From Leuctra nigra (taxonomy: Eukaryota; Arthropoda; Insecta; Plecoptera; Leuctridae): a stretch of 64,000 bases of DNA. How positions within the stretch are numbered: position 1 is the stretch's first letter; the number at the start of each line of letters is the position of its first letter. Shown piece after piece: positions 46,102-57,849 of this stretch. A program made the translations under genes and the position numbers. The notes beneath the pieces are model-generated. The model saw nothing but the letters and a program-made list of their open reading frames with translations, was not told where the DNA came from and made no database searches. The stretch covers positions 25,079,705 to 25,143,704 of the forward strand of contig OW203769.1 in assembly GCA_934045905.1 (NCBI GenBank), given 5' to 3'.

Positions 46102-47361
46102 CTATAAATTTCTCAATCGGCTAGCCGGACCAGTTGATATTTCTTCATCTTCTTCCTCCTCACTTTCTTCCTCCTCCATCTTCATAATTAAACCATTCCA
46201 TATGTCGCTATTTTCCCACCAACTTTCCCCCTCAACCATCTTCCAGTCTTCCCCTCTTGCACTCACATCTTCTTCAATCAAACTCTTCCACTGCGCTCTA
46301 GGCCTTCCAACACTTCTCTTTCTTATCACATTTATTGCTTCCAACTCTGTTCTGGCCATCCTTCCAATATCCATTCTCTTCATGTTACCAAACCACCTCA
46401 ATCTCTCCCTCCCCAACTTAAATCCCAATCTCTCCACACCCAATTCCTTCCTAATCTTTGAACTTCTAATTCTGTCCAACTTAGTCACTCCTTTTGCACT
46501 TCTAAGAAATTTCATCTCTGAAGCTTGTAGCTGGCCAACCTCTTTCTCCCCAACATTCCAGGAAACAGCTCCATATGTTAATATTGGTAAGAAGTACTGT
46601 TTAAATATCAACAGTTTACATCTTAATGGGAATTCTGCGCTCCAAAGCAATTTTCTTACTGACTGATAGAAACCTTCAGCCTTAACTATTCTTGCTTGGA
46701 TTTCTCTCCCAATAGTTGCATTATTGGTTAACATACTGCCCAGGTATTTAAATTCTTTCTTCTCTTGCAGTTCTTGTCCCCTCACTCTAATCCTGCTCCG
46801 ATCCATAACATTTGCCTTTCTCTCCATGACTAACACCTCGCTCTTCTCCAGGCTTATCTTCAGACCAAACTCTTCTGTCACTCTGCTCCATTCGTCAACC
46901 TTCTTCTGAACCTCCTCGCTACTCTCCCCCCATACCATGATGTCATCAGCGTAGATTATAGTTCTTGTATCTTCTCCTGTCGGTTCCACTCTTCTCAACA
47001 TTTCATCCATTACCACCAGAAATAATGTTGGTGACAACACACTACCCTGTCTTAATCCCTCACCAACCTGAAACCATTCTGACGTCCCAATCTCAGTTTG
47101 CACACAACTTGAACTATCCCTGTACAAACTTTGAATCCTGCCAATCATTCCTAAACCAACACCCTTCGTTTTTAAACATTCCCACACCCTCATTCTTGGT
47201 AAACGATCATACGCCTTTTCCAAATCAAGAAAAACCATTTTCATTACTTCATTTCCGTCCCATCTCCTCTCCATTATTCTTCTCACTGCAAACAATGCAT
47301 CTATCGTTGATCTCCTCTTCCTAAATCCACAATGTTCTTCTCTTAACCCATCTTCAATCAT
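46102..47361 (-). pseudogene. LINE ORF2 fragment: reverse transcriptase palm and C-terminus
   Basis: 419 codons. It shows EEHCGFRKRRSTIDALF, FLDLEKAYDRLPR (first catalytic Asp), GLRQGSVLSPTLFLVVMDE and IIYADDIMVWGES with the YADD catalytic box, then LKISLEKSEVLVM, FKYLGSMLT, and a C-terminal SVGRPRAQWKSLIEEDV segment typical of RTE-like ORF2. In a different frame from 47379-48152: the frames meet at about 47395-47400, consistent with loss of one base. Needed for target-primed reverse transcription; inactive here. Confidence 0.9.
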
Positions 47362-47378
47362 TTCCGATACCCTGAATT

Positions 47379-48152
47379 CTAATACTTTCTCAAATACTTG
47401 GCTGTCTGAGACATTAGAGTAACTCCTCTGTAATTAGAACATTTCTTCTTGTCCCCTTTCTTGAACAAAGGCACAATAATTCCTTTGCCCCAATCATCTG
47501 GAACCTTTTTCTGCATCCAAACAGCTTTTATTACACGATATAGCCATTTCATTCCAACTTCCCCAGCTGCTTTCACCATATCCATTGTTACTTCATCCCA
47601 CCCCGGTGATCTTCCATTCTTCATATCGTATAAAGCCCGATATACTTCCGCCTCACTCAAATCCTGTTCTTCCTGTACCCTATTTTCATCGTCCTCATTC
47701 ACATAATGATCCTCTTCTTCTACAGCATCTGTTATCTTGCTCGTTGTCATATCATCATCTTTTACATTCAACAAATCTGAAAAATATTTCTGCCATAAAC
47801 ATAATATTTCCCTTGTATTTGTAATCATTTCACCTCTATCGTTTTTCATATAGGACTGGTTGTCCCGTTGCTGTCTTCTTGATTTGATCATACTGTATAA
47901 CATTTTCTTGTTTCCTTCAAAATCAAGTTCCAGTTTCACTGCTAACTCTTCCATAGATTTCTTCTTTTCTTCACCAACAATCCTCTGTACTCTACCCTTA
48001 CATCTTCTGTAAAATATAGCATTTTCTAATGAATTTTGCAATTCCTTCTTTTGCCAGGCTCGACGTTTTTCAGCAACCGCTTCTCGTACTCTTTCATTCC
48101 ACCATCTGGGGTGGGATGACATAAAATGATAACTTCCTTGTCGCAGTGACAA
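47379..48152 (-). pseudogene. LINE ORF2 fragment: linker and start of reverse transcriptase
   Basis: The conserved part begins at about 48105 (WWNERVREAVAEKRRAWQKK) and leads through the linker to KNGRSPGWDEVTMDMVKAAG and IIVPLFKKGDKKKCSNYRGV, the RT fingers motifs. The first dozen codons of this open frame derive from the inserted MITE at 48106-48236 and are not ORF2 sequence. Ends at a stop caused by the frameshift near 47398. Confidence 0.85.
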
Positions 48153-48236
48153 GTCCCTAGAAGGCCGTGAATAGCATTGAGTGAGAAGCTTGTCACCGTG
48201 ACAAGATAGTTATCATTTTATGTAATCGCACCCCTG
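48106..48236. mobile_element. 131-bp hAT-like MITE inserted in LINE ORF2
   Basis: The right end, reverse complemented, reads CAGGGGTGCGATTACATAAA then ATGATAACT; the left end reads CTGGGGTGGGATGACATAAA then ATGATAACT. Inner GACAAG repeats are also inverted. The ends look hAT-like (CAGGGGTGC) but no 8-bp duplication is clear. Removing 48106-48236 leaves the endonuclease and RT parts in one frame, so the insertion alone explains this break. Confidence 0.75.
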
Positions 48237-49336
48237 GTCTCCTTTTCCTTCTTTCTTCCTCTCGCCCTTCCACACACTTTCTCTGTACAATCAACAAACT
48301 CTGATTTAAAATCATTCCATTCCTCTTCCACTTCCTTGACATCTCCCATTGGTTGCCTCATACAAAGTTCCTGTATGAACTCTATTCGAACTTCTTTTTC
48401 TTGAAGTTTCCAAATCTTAAGTCTTTTATTTTTATACCTGATCAAGTGTCTAGGCATTTCAATTCTAAACTTCCCCACCAATAATCTATGATCGCTGTCA
48501 ATAGCTACTGATGGGAAAACTCGCACATCCATTAGAAACATACCAATGTCTCTCCCAATACAAATATAATCAATTACTGATTCGGTTCGATCTTCTCCGT
48601 AACCGTACCTCGTTATCTGATGACTTTTCCTCTTTTTAAACAAGCTATTTCCAATTTGAAGCGAGTTTCTGCCACACAACTCTAGCAACTTCTCACCATC
48701 TCTGTTTCTGCTGCCAAGACCAAAATCACCCATGATGCCTTCGTATCCAGTCTTATCAATCCCAATCTTAGCATTGAAGTCTCCAATCAATATTACATTC
48801 TTCTTTGTTATTAGAACCCTTTCCAAGTCTTCAATAAATGATTCTTTTTCTTCCACTGGTCTTCCCGTCTGAGGCGCATACACTTGAAGTATTTCCACAA
48901 CAGAACTCTTATTAACCTTTATCTTCATTGCCATTATTCTGTCATTAGTATACTGCACATCAATGACACAGTCCTTTAAACTCGGATCCACAACAACTGC
49001 AACCCCATTCTTTCCTTCTTCTCCCCCTGACCACCACAACTTGTAACCTTCTCTCAACTGCTTCTCTCCTTGTCCCTTCCACTTTGACTCGCTCAGACCC
49101 ATTATATTCAATTTCTTCTCCTTCATCACATCCACAATCTCATGAATCTTACCATTTAAAGTTACTATATTCAACGTTCCAATGCTGAACTCTGTTATTT
49201 TTCCTATTTTCTTTCCTTCATTCATTCTCACTCTCACTCCCCTTTTTCTCTTCCCTTTATTCCTTTCTTTCTTTTTCCGTCCTCCGGTCTCTTCGACGAG
49301 AGTCACCTGGTTCTTCTCTTCACAACTCGACTCCAA
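48218..49336 (-). pseudogene. LINE ORF2 fragment: apurinic-type endonuclease domain
   Basis: Exonuclease-endonuclease-phosphatase fold: FSIGTLNIVTLNGKIHE, IMGLSESKWKG (catalytic Glu), VEILQVYAPQTG, VILIGDFNAKIG (catalytic Asp/Asn), IDYICIGRDIG and the final SDHRLLVGKF (catalytic Asp-His). Residues looked for are all present. The reading frame starts without ATG and overlaps ORF1 by 34 bases in another frame; the first internal Met precedes NEGKKIGKITEFSIG. Truncated at its 3' end by the MITE at 48106-48236. Confidence 0.9.
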
Positions 49337-50784
49337 AAAACCTGATTCCCTGACCTGTGCTCATTCTCTTCATCTCGCTGTATAGTTGTAGTTCCAGTAC
49401 TCATTCCATTAACTTCTGTTTCCACTGCATTTCTATTATACCATCCCTTTTTCCAACTTGTGTTGATAAAAGACATTGATTTTACTCCAACGTTTCCTTC
49501 CATATCCATTCTCATCTTTCTTCCAACTTCCTTCTGCCACTCCCATCTGTTCGTTTTATATCCTGGTGTATATTCAATCTCTATGAATTCACAACCCATA
49601 CCCTCACTAATGAATTTAATTTCTTTATTAAGGAACTTTCCTGATTCACTTTGAAGTCCAAAAAGAATTATCTCTACCTTTGGACCGAAAAATACCCATG
49701 CTGCATGCAATAATTCTTCGAAGTCCTTCATTATCTCAATCCTGTTTCTTCCAGCTCTCACATCCGCATTCCCAATCTTCAATAAGACAGTCTTGGCATT
49801 ATTCCTACTACTGGAATAAAACTGACTTTTCATTCTTATTGCCATCTCCTGTATTCTGATTCCCGGATCAATTCTTGCCTCATTTCCTACTTCTTTGCAG
49901 AACTCCTCGGCCTCACTTTTGCTCACATCGCCCATCAATAGAGTCACGCTCTGCCCAAAACGTTCATTTTCCGTTACTCCTGTCAGAGGCTGTAACCCTC
50001 CATGTCCTTCTTCCTCTGAATTTACTTCCTCTTCCTGAATAATAGTAGTTGTGTTCTCAACGAGTTGTTCACCTCGTTCATTTTCAGTCACTCCTAGACA
50101 AGATTGTAACCCTTCAATCCCTCCTTCCTCTGAATTGTCTTCTTCTTGAATAGTTATTGCCTTCTCAATCAAATTTATTCCACATGTTGACCCTTCCTGC
50201 GTTTCTCCTCTTTCCATCACCAATATTCCAGACCTATCAACCATCTCATTCATTTCTTCCAAACTTTTTATTCTGATGTCCATACTATCTGAACACTCAG
50301 CTTCCCTCCTCTTAATCTCTTTAACTTGCTCTTGCTCTCCAATATACTCTTGTTCCAATCGGTATATTTCCATCAAGATCTTGTTGCTCTTAGATTCAAG
50401 TTCTTCTTTCCAAACGGCTATCTGCACACATGCTAATCGATTTTCTCTTTCATTCATACATAATATTTCATTCAAATGTTTAACCTTTTCCTCCATTTCC
50501 ATTTCCCATAGTATTACATCTCCAAACATGTCACAAGCTTCATTCTCTTCCCTTTCTGACTTCTTACTAAGTTCTTTCACCTCATTTCTAAGCTCTTTCA
50601 TTTCTTCTCTCATTTCCTTAACCTCTGTCACCAAGAAATCATGATCACATTGCGGTCCCAACAACGAGTTTGATTTACTTACAAGCTTTGTTTGAACTTG
50701 CTGTGTTTCCACTTCTTTTCCTGGTGAAGTTTCCCTCGTTCTGCTTCTTCTGCTGTTCTTATCCTTCTTAGCCCCTGCACTCAA
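49303..50784 (-). CDS. LINE ORF1: coiled coil plus SGNH-esterase-like segment
   Basis: 493 codons, intact apart from a missing ATG (the frame opens at a TTG and continues upstream a few codons to the element edge). A basic Ser/Arg-rich start (KKDKNSRRSRTR) is followed by a long Glu/Lys heptad-like region (about 50-190) fit for trimerising coiled coil, an acidic stretch with two diverged copies of 'GVTENERxxQxVxxxT', and a C-terminal part (about 295-410) with LLMGDVSKSEAEEF, TVLLKIGNADVR and VEIILFGLQSESGKFL resembling blocks of SGNH hydrolases seen in ORF1 of some LINEs. A classical Ser in a strict GDS box is not present, so esterase activity is doubtful. Confidence 0.75.
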   Translation of the reverse strand: MSAGAKKDKNSRRSRTRETSPGKEVETQQVQTKLVSKSNSLLGPQCDHDFLVTEVKEMREEMKELRNEVKELSKKSEREENEACDMFGDVILWEMEMEEKVKHLNEILCMNERENRLACVQIAVWKEELESKSNKILMEIYRLEQEYIGEQEQVKEIKRREAECSDSMDIRIKSLEEMNEMVDRSGILVMERGETQEGSTCGINLIEKAITIQEEDNSEEGGIEGLQSCLGVTENERGEQLVENTTTIIQEEEVNSEEEGHGGLQPLTGVTENERFGQSVTLLMGDVSKSEAEEFCKEVGNEARIDPGIRIQEMAIRMKSQFYSSSRNNAKTVLLKIGNADVRAGRNRIEIMKDFEELLHAAWVFFGPKVEIILFGLQSESGKFLNKEIKFISEGMGCEFIEIEYTPGYKTNRWEWQKEVGRKMRMDMEGNVGVKSMSFINTSWKKGWYNRNAVETEVNGMSTGTTTIQRDEENEHRSGNQVFWSRVVKRRTR

Positions 50785-50800
50785 ATCTCCCTTCTTTTTT

Positions 50801-50945
50801 GAATATTATTTCAATAATATTATTTCAATATTATTTCAATAATTATTTCAATATTATTGAATATTATTTCAATATTCAATAATATTGAATATTTCAACAA
50901 AATACATTTCATAACGTCTCAAATTTGATTGTGCTTGTGCCCATG
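50801..50945 (+). repeat. AATATT-rich short repeats and resumed right half of repeat D
   Basis: From 50801 units of 'GAATATTATTTCAATA' type are reiterated imperfectly. From about 50880 ATTTCAACAAAATACATTTC and ATAACGTCTC match repeat D at 23940-23975, completing the copy split by the LINE. Confidence 0.7.
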
Positions 50946-50949
50946 CTTG

Positions 50950-51837
50950 TGAAGACTCTTTTTCAGTACATGCTTTTTGTATGTAGTATCTCAACAATTC
51001 ATTTGCAATGTACCTATCTCACATTTTAATTTAGGTACCTAACTGATAAAGATATTTTATTTGTGAAACATTTGAAATATCATGTATTTTTTGATAGGGA
51101 CTGAGTGGACCAGATATATAATAATACCTTTTATTATTTAAACAAAATATAGTGTAAGTTATATTTATTTTAATTAATGCATCAAAAATATATAAATAAT
51201 TGTATACCTTCTCTCCGTAGTTAGATTGTTTTGAACAAATTGTAAAATTTTGCGAGAAGGGTAAGGGAAAATTATCCCCATGTTTGAGAGGTCACGGTAT
51301 CAGAATTATTAAAATCAGGGTTCTTAAATTTCTACATATTTTAGAAAACATACAAAATTTAATTTGTGTAAGATTGGAAATAGGTTAGAAATTATTGGAA
51401 GTAACCGTTGATTTTTTTTTAAATCTGTGCCCTTGTTAAAACTCAAACGCGCGCTATTTTATGTCTGGTATAAACTGTTTTTCGACGTCGTAATTCAAAT
51501 TTATCTATCCTTTTTTCTCATTACTGAAATATATAATATAAAAATGCACTTATTAGATTTTCATATGTGTTCTATAATGTGATAAAAGTTGTAAAAAGTT
51601 CGGTTCTGTATATTTTATAGTTCTTGCGGAGATACCTCTCAAAACTGTGGTTATATTTTGCTCCACCTGGTAAGTCTGGGGCACGAGTAGTATAGGTCTG
51701 TTCCTGTTTCTTAACATTTAAATAGTATTTATAGGTTAAAAAAAATATTTTAAAATACTTGATACTTTCAAAGAAAATGTGTCATACCTTCATTTGAGCA
51801 GTAATACACTATTAAATAATCTCTAATGAAACCTATA
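50950..51837. other. AT-rich DNA, nothing recognised
   Basis: No exon, RNA gene or repeat edge could be supported. Confidence 0.45.
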
Positions 51838-52524
51838 AGCCCGTTTTACATAAAGCGCGTTTCGCGTTTTGCGATATCGCGTTTTGTATTTTTTTATAAC
51901 GCCCGTCGAAAATAGAATGTACATATACATTTATTATTCTTGTTAGTAACAATTTGGTTGTTATTAGATATGATTAGAAGGAATTATATGCACAGGTAAG
52001 AAATTATTAACATTATAGTCTTATTTTATAGTTTACGTAGTCGCACTTGATTAGCTGCTAAAGTTCATTCACGATTAGAATAGCAAGCCGTAATGGCGGC
52101 GTGTACTACCGTAGTCAAGTGAACGTATACCTAAACATGTAAATATCAATATAATAATCAAAAAATGTGTATAATACGGCTGTAGATAAAAATAAATCAA
52201 TTTTATTGAATTTTTATAATATTTACTACTATTAAAAATTGTGTATTTGACATAATTTATACAATTTCAATAATACAAAGAAGAAAGTCTTGCCATTGAC
52301 AGGGCTGTGTTCAAGTGACTGACCAATGAACGACGTGATCGACTAAAACGTCAGTGATATTCTTATCGTGAACGAACTTTAGGTCGTGACGTCATTTTCG
52401 CCACGCGCGGTACGAAAAAACCTCCCTACAATAAAATAAAACGCATGCGGCAAAATTTTCGGTGGTTTTGATTGGTCAATAAAAAAACGCGAAAACGCGA
52501 AACGCGCTTAATGTGAAACGGTCT
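51838..52524. mobile_element. 687-bp Harbinger-like non-autonomous element, 3-bp target duplication ATA
   Basis: The left end AGCCCGTTTTACATAAAGCG then CGTTTCGCGTTTTGCG mirrors the right end CGCGAAACGCGCTTAATGTG then AAACGGTCT. Both sides carry ATA (51835-51837, 52525-52527). GATTGGTCAATAAAAAAACG lies just inside the right end, a block also in the element at 62548. Three-base duplications suit PIF/Harbinger; the class is inferred. Confidence 0.7.
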
Positions 52525-52527
52525 ATA

Positions 52528-55175
52528 CAGACTGCTTTTTCTTGTAGGTATAGTAAAATATTATTTGAGTGGCAACAACAGAAGTGACTAGGGCGGTTGC
52601 AACAATACGAGTACTCCACATCCGCTTCAAGCTCGATTCAACCACAACAGCTAAGAAACCTGACTTGCGTAGGGTTACACCTCAAGTTCAAATAGTGGGA
52701 TGAAACAACATCAATAAATCTATTATGTTTTTGATTCACTGGTGGCGATTTAATCTGCTTTGTCTGGATTTTTTCCTAAATGTATTCTATACATATTGCT
52801 CTGACTTTGTGATCTAATTAAAAAGAGCGAATTAATATTTGTATAACCATGAGAAATGAATCTATATAATAGTCATTTTTACAATTCTCAGTAGAATATG
52901 TTTAAATCAGATTTTGATTACCCCTGAATTATTTATTTTTTACCTAGAATTGTTTTAAAAATTCATATGAAATATACAACATATAAATTATAATTTTAGC
53001 ATTTAATCTTTACTGGGTGTATTATCTTCGAATCCTATGAGTTTCCAATAAGTGCCAGGGCGCCGATAAATAACAAAATCCATAGTGGTTACGAATCACG
53101 ACCCGCGGGGGTTTGAGCGATGATTTTACGCATTTGGGACCGAGTTTTAAAATAGATTTAAAATTATAAGTAAAGATGCAATTGATTTGCATTTTGTAAG
53201 AATAAAATCGTAAACCATCCCTGATTATTTCTCTATAACGTCAATCATCTGGTGATCGACGTACTAAAAATCAGACATTGTTACATTACATTGTAGACGT
53301 CTTTTATTTTTGTATTTTTTAAGACAATCGGTTAAAATATAAAAAATACATTTGACCAAATTCAACATAATTTAAAAAAAACGAAAATACAATTAAAATT
53401 TCAATGCTAAAAATATTAAAATATTCTTAAAACCGGCAAGAGGAATGACAAAGTATTGAAAATAATATAATTTTAAATGTCAACTGTTTTAGACCACGAC
53501 TGCCGCTCAAAAATATTTTCCATGAAAAAATAGTATAATGTAGAATTTAATAGAATAGAAGCATTTTTATTCCTAATAATACAAAGAGGTAAATAAGAAT
53601 AATGGGATTGCATAGAAACACACTAATTTGAGATAATTTTCTGACTTCGCGACGGCTTTAAGAAGTAATGGAACTAATCAATGTAGGTACAGTAAATATG
53701 GCAACACTGCACTGCAAATATGAACCAAATTTGGAGGGATGAAAGTAAAACTTCAATCAATAATATGATTCTATCATACTGTAAAGGGTAATGAAATTTG
53801 GATTCATTACCATTTGGTAACAAATAACTCTACGCACCCTATTGCTTCTCGAACCATTTTTGCAAGTATTTTCCTAGTAAAGTATAAAATATTGCTAATA
53901 GCATTGGCATTTACGATAGTACTGCAAAAGTTGAAAACATGCGTAGGCTTCACTTGACTCTATGATGATGTTATTTCACTTGGGTCACTGTCCTTTTCAA
54001 TCCATTAAACATCTTCGTAAAGGAATATCAAGTCTAGTTATTACTTTGCAGTTCACAAACATGGGTGTACCTTTATAGGGTGTTGCTGTAAATTGTGATG
54101 GCCAAATCTAAATGATACCAATCGGTGATCAAGTTTTGTAACATAATCCAGAATAACTGTCTGGTCAGCTGAATGGCAAATGTCTGTCGTTACTAATTAT
54201 TATGAATTTCTATGCATAATTACTTCATATGTTGTCTGGAATTAATTGCGCTTTCGAAGTGAATTTAATTCAAGGTGTGTAACTATTTATAATGTTGGCC
54301 CTGATCGCGTCCACGTAGGAAGCCTGTGGCAATTGACTGAAACTATTTTGTCACTAACGTTATTATAAACACCGGTGGCATGAAGTGGTCGTAGAAATGT
54401 AACACATAGACGCAAATAGTAGGACTTACTCAAACAAAAATAAAATTTAAAATGCCCATGGTTGATATTTTATAATACAAGATATTATTGTATTTGTTTT
54501 TGTTAAATTAATGGGTACATTCAATCAATTTGTTATCCTTGGTACAGTTTTAAATATCCCTAAGCATTGATTAAAGCTGTATCTTTTGTATTTTAATTTT
54601 CTTTTATCAACATAATATAGGTAATTAAAACATTGTACTATAATGTTCAGTGAGGACTACAACAAATCGTAATATGGAAGTGTTAAAAATTCGAAGAAAT
54701 TTAAAATTCGAGATTGTAATAATTTACTTTATAATTAATTATTTTTCTTCATTCACTGTAATTTTTCATTCGAATTGTGTTTACTAACTTGCCACGACAG
54801 TCTTCTTAACACATTTCATTGATCAATATTTGATCACCATCTCTCTCTAGCTCCTCATAATCATCAACATCATGTGAACATGGAGTTTGTAATACTAATA
54901 CAGCTCCATGATGTGACCAAAATCCAATTTGCAGAACAGTTAAACACCGAACAAGAAATCTAGAAATTTTATCTCTCAATATTCTCTTTTATCATATAAC
55001 GGAAAATTATATCCTTTTTAATTACTTCAATTATTTTCTTGACTCTTTATTTTTCATGCGCTCAAAGATGGTTGGATGCTGGACCCAGGAACGATGATGC
55101 ATCTATGCAGTGTTTACCGAATATGGCGAACTTGAAAACCACTTGCAAGATCTGCATGGACCATTCTTCCCCTCG
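52528..55175. other. AT-rich intergenic DNA, nothing recognised
   Basis: No coding exon, RNA gene or transposon end supported over this stretch; scattered short direct repeats only. Confidence 0.45.
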
Positions 55176-55192
55176 CCCCCCCCCCCCCCCCC
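55176..55192. repeat. poly-C tract, 17 bases
   Basis: Run of C followed by TCCCACGC. A 67-codon open frame spanning it has a low-complexity Pro run and no known domain. Confidence 0.85.
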
Positions 55193-55249
55193 TCCCACGC
55201 ACCACTCTGACGATCTGTACTCGAATTATGCTGCTATACTGATAGGTAC

Positions 55250-56900
55250 TGATTTGTGCTAAAACATTGAAAATATCATGAATAACGGGAATTCATGTCT
55301 AAACGAAAAAGTTCATTGATTATATACATTTGCTTGGAATGTATACGTTGATTGGTTAGTATAAACATTATTTTTTTTCTCAAAATAATACATACTAATA
55401 CAAAATAAATTCAAAGGTGGCCACAAAGCCCTATTTAGACTTGGATGTGGCAAATATCAATTACATAATTAACATAATGATAATACACATTTTACATAAA
55501 TACATACACAATTTAATAGAAAATAATATTTCCGTTCATTTTATATCTAAAGAAAAACATATTTATATAATAAGACTAAAAGTATCAGGAATATCGATAT
55601 ACTTATTTTTAAAATAAATGGTTTTTTATCTTTACTGTTTAATTGCTTAAATATGCAATCAAAGAGAAATCAGATTAAAACTTAACGTTGAAATTATGTT
55701 CTAGACGTACCTATGTTTGAAATAAGTTTAGATAAATGGAAGATATAGTTGTCTATAAATTGTAAATTTATTTGATATGGAGCACAGGTGAATTCGCGTA
55801 TTGTAAGAGGATCTAGTCATTTGAAAATCCTTTTGATGTTTTGTGTCCTAGTCTAAAGCTTAAAAGATATTGTAGATCTTGTCCACAATTCTTCAAATTG
55901 AGTTTAAATTTAGAATCTTTTCCCAGGGCTATGCGCCCCAGAGTTACATGTACAAAGGGGGTCCTCCCCCATATCTTACTTTATCAGACATGACTGTTTT
56001 GCCCCCTCACTTCTGAAATAAATCCAGCTTACCTCAATGTGAGAATACAGACCACAAAACTCTCGATAACTGAAACTCGACATGTTTACGTTGTTTTGTC
56101 TTTATCGCCCTGCCTATTGCAGTTCCCAATAACATTCATATGAAAATGGCTCCTTGGCCGAATAAGGTTTCCTCATGTCAATATCATATTTTTGCATGTG
56201 AGTGCTGCTCTATAGACTTTGAAAAGCAGCTGTAAAGACAACTCTAATGATCTGTATGGAACAAGGTGTAGTGCTATCCTTCTCGAAAAAAAATAAAATG
56301 TTTCCCAAAAAATATAACAACGAAAATAACTTGACCGATTTGATTGAAAATTGTAATAACAAATATGTATTTCCAAAGACATGCAAGATTTGAAATTGAT
56401 CGGACAAACGGTTAATCTATTACCCCACCAATCAAAGGACTAGTGGTGGGGTGCATTCCATGTAAACCTGAACAAATGACGTCACTTTGCACGGGCTAAA
56501 TTCTAATTGATCAAACTTGCCGCCTCAACAAACAAGCTGATCAATCTTAGATCCAACTGCCCATGAAAAATATCTCGGGCGTTTAGATCAATATTGTTTA
56601 TTATTTTTTTTATTTTGTGTCAATTGTAACTTCTTTAGTCAAGTATCAATGTAATTTTTGTTATGTTTAAAATCCCACTTGTGGAATACTTGTATAGGCC
56701 TCCGAAATATCCATATGCGCGCCACTAGCACGACAATTAGCGCTTACCTGGTGGATGAAAATGCGAATGAATTGTGAGGGTGAAGTATTGAGAATGCTAT
56801 GGCCGCCGTGTTAAATTGTACAATATTAATAAAGAAATAAGAATATTGGCTTGTGAAACTGACTGAAGTGAGTTTATTACTGATTTTGCTTGTAAGTATT
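55250..56900. other. AT-rich intergenic DNA with a GC-rich repeat fragment at about 55925-55975
   Basis: The patch CAGGGCTATGCGCCCCAGAG with GGGGGTCCTCCCCC resembles GC-rich ends of repeats elsewhere in the window. A 'GACCGATTTGATTGAAAATT' phrase at 56333 resembles the modules in the repeats at 1284 and 2415. No gene recognised. Confidence 0.4.
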
Positions 56901-56915
56901 TATTATGCACGGTTA

Positions 56916-57115
56916 AGGCCGATGCACAATTGACGCAGACGGACGATGCGGACGGACGACGGAGACGGATACAATGTTCAAGTATATGGCTTCTGCGTCG
57001 TCCGTGCGCGTCCGATTTGTACACATGCAGAGTGAATTTGTCATAGTAAATAAACATCGTATCCGTCTCCGTCGTCCGTCCGCGTCGTCCGTCTGCGTTA
57101 ATTGTGCATCGGCCT
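56916..57115. mobile_element. 200-bp Harbinger-like MITE, 3-bp target duplication TTA
   Basis: AGGCCGATGCACAATTGACG at 56916 and its reverse complement ending at 57115 continue as about 60-base inverted repeats rich in GACGGACGACGGAGACGGA-like units. TTA lies on both sides (56913-56915, 57116-57118), fitting the TWA preference of PIF/Harbinger. Confidence 0.8.
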
Positions 57116-57189
57116 TTATGCCACATCCCACTGGATTCATCAAAGTTTACATAAACTTTGATGTAAACGGAACAGGTTGTAAACTCACG

Positions 57190-57474
57190 GAACAGGTTGG
57201 CTGAGTGGTAACGCTCTGAACTTGTATTCCGGAAGCCCGGGTTCGATTCCCGCGGCCGTCCTTCCTGACTGAGGTTTTTTCGTGGTATTCCCTCAGTCGA
57301 CAGGCAAATGCTGGGAAGGTACCATACTAATAGGCCACGACCGCCTCCATCCCACCATCCATCCTTACCTACACTTCGCCATCATCTCCCAATCATCATC
57401 ATAATCATTCATCCGTCGCCATTAGCCTCGCTGCAGAACAGTGCAACGTTAAGCCCCAGAAAAAAGAAAAAAAA
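57190..57474 (+). mobile_element. tRNA-derived SINE
   Basis: The Pol III A box TGGCTGAGTGG (57198-57208) and B box GGTTCGATTCC (57240-57250) lie in a tRNA-like head. A body with TTTTTTCGTGGTATTCCCTC and GACAGGCAAATGCTGGG follows, then the tail GCAACGTTAAGCCCC and an A-rich end. The tail matches the fragment at 5128-5190. Amplified by a partner LINE; which one cannot be told, as the LINE at 46 kb has a different 3' end. Confidence 0.85.
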
Positions 57475-57823
57475 GATTTTCGTGTCACTCCAACACAATT
57501 GACTTTGCATTCAAGTCGAACATTTAATTTTCTCTGTCTAAGTAACTTCATTTGGGCATACACACATCGAAGGATTAGCAGCATTGCGAAATGAATTCAA
57601 GCGTACCACAACGCAGCAAACAGTTTTAATTAGAAACAAGTTAATATTACGTATTTCTTTATTCATATTTCTACTTTCAGCGTTACAAGGCAATGTTCCC
57701 TATACCCAAAGTTTCGCCGTTCTGCCGCCTAGGTGGCGCTACAGTCTACTTCGGAGGCGTACTCTGTTGGTGATTTCAAATACAATGAAAATGAAAATGA
57801 ATATTTGACGTCTGTGTAGTTAA

Positions 57824-57843
57824 CCCCCCCCCCCCCCCCCCCC
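57824..57843. repeat. poly-C tract, 20 bases
   Basis: Uninterrupted C run followed by ACCCATAAATTCTGGG. Confidence 0.9.
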
Positions 57844-57849
57844 ACCCAT

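Larger units (their letters stand above)
45986..50800 (-). mobile_element. non-LTR retrotransposon (LINE), two ORFs, RTE-like endonuclease
   Basis: Read on the - strand: ORF1 (50784-49303), endonuclease part of ORF2 (49336-48218), linker and RT start (48152-47379), RT and C-terminus (47361-46102), then a short 3'UTR and a poly-A seen as a T run at about 45986-46001. There are no LTRs. It is inserted in dispersed repeat D. ORF1 has no ATG at its 5' end before the element boundary, so a small 5' truncation is likely. ORF2 is broken twice, so the copy is dead. The endonuclease style and the GRPRAQW-type C-terminus suggest the RTE-related part of the LINE tree; ORF1 with an SGNH-like segment is more usual in CR1-like elements, so the clade is uncertain. 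Confidence 0.9.

Noticed and set aside
46202..50644. Several 60-154-codon + strand open frames opposite the LINE
   Set aside because: They are antisense shadows of the ORF1/ORF2 coding frames and encode low-complexity Ser/Leu/Pro-rich sequence.
57660..57770. Possible + strand exon after TTTCAG near 57680 (RYKAMFPIPKV...)
   Set aside because: Only about 30 codons, no donor or known domain, and no partner exon; not enough to call.
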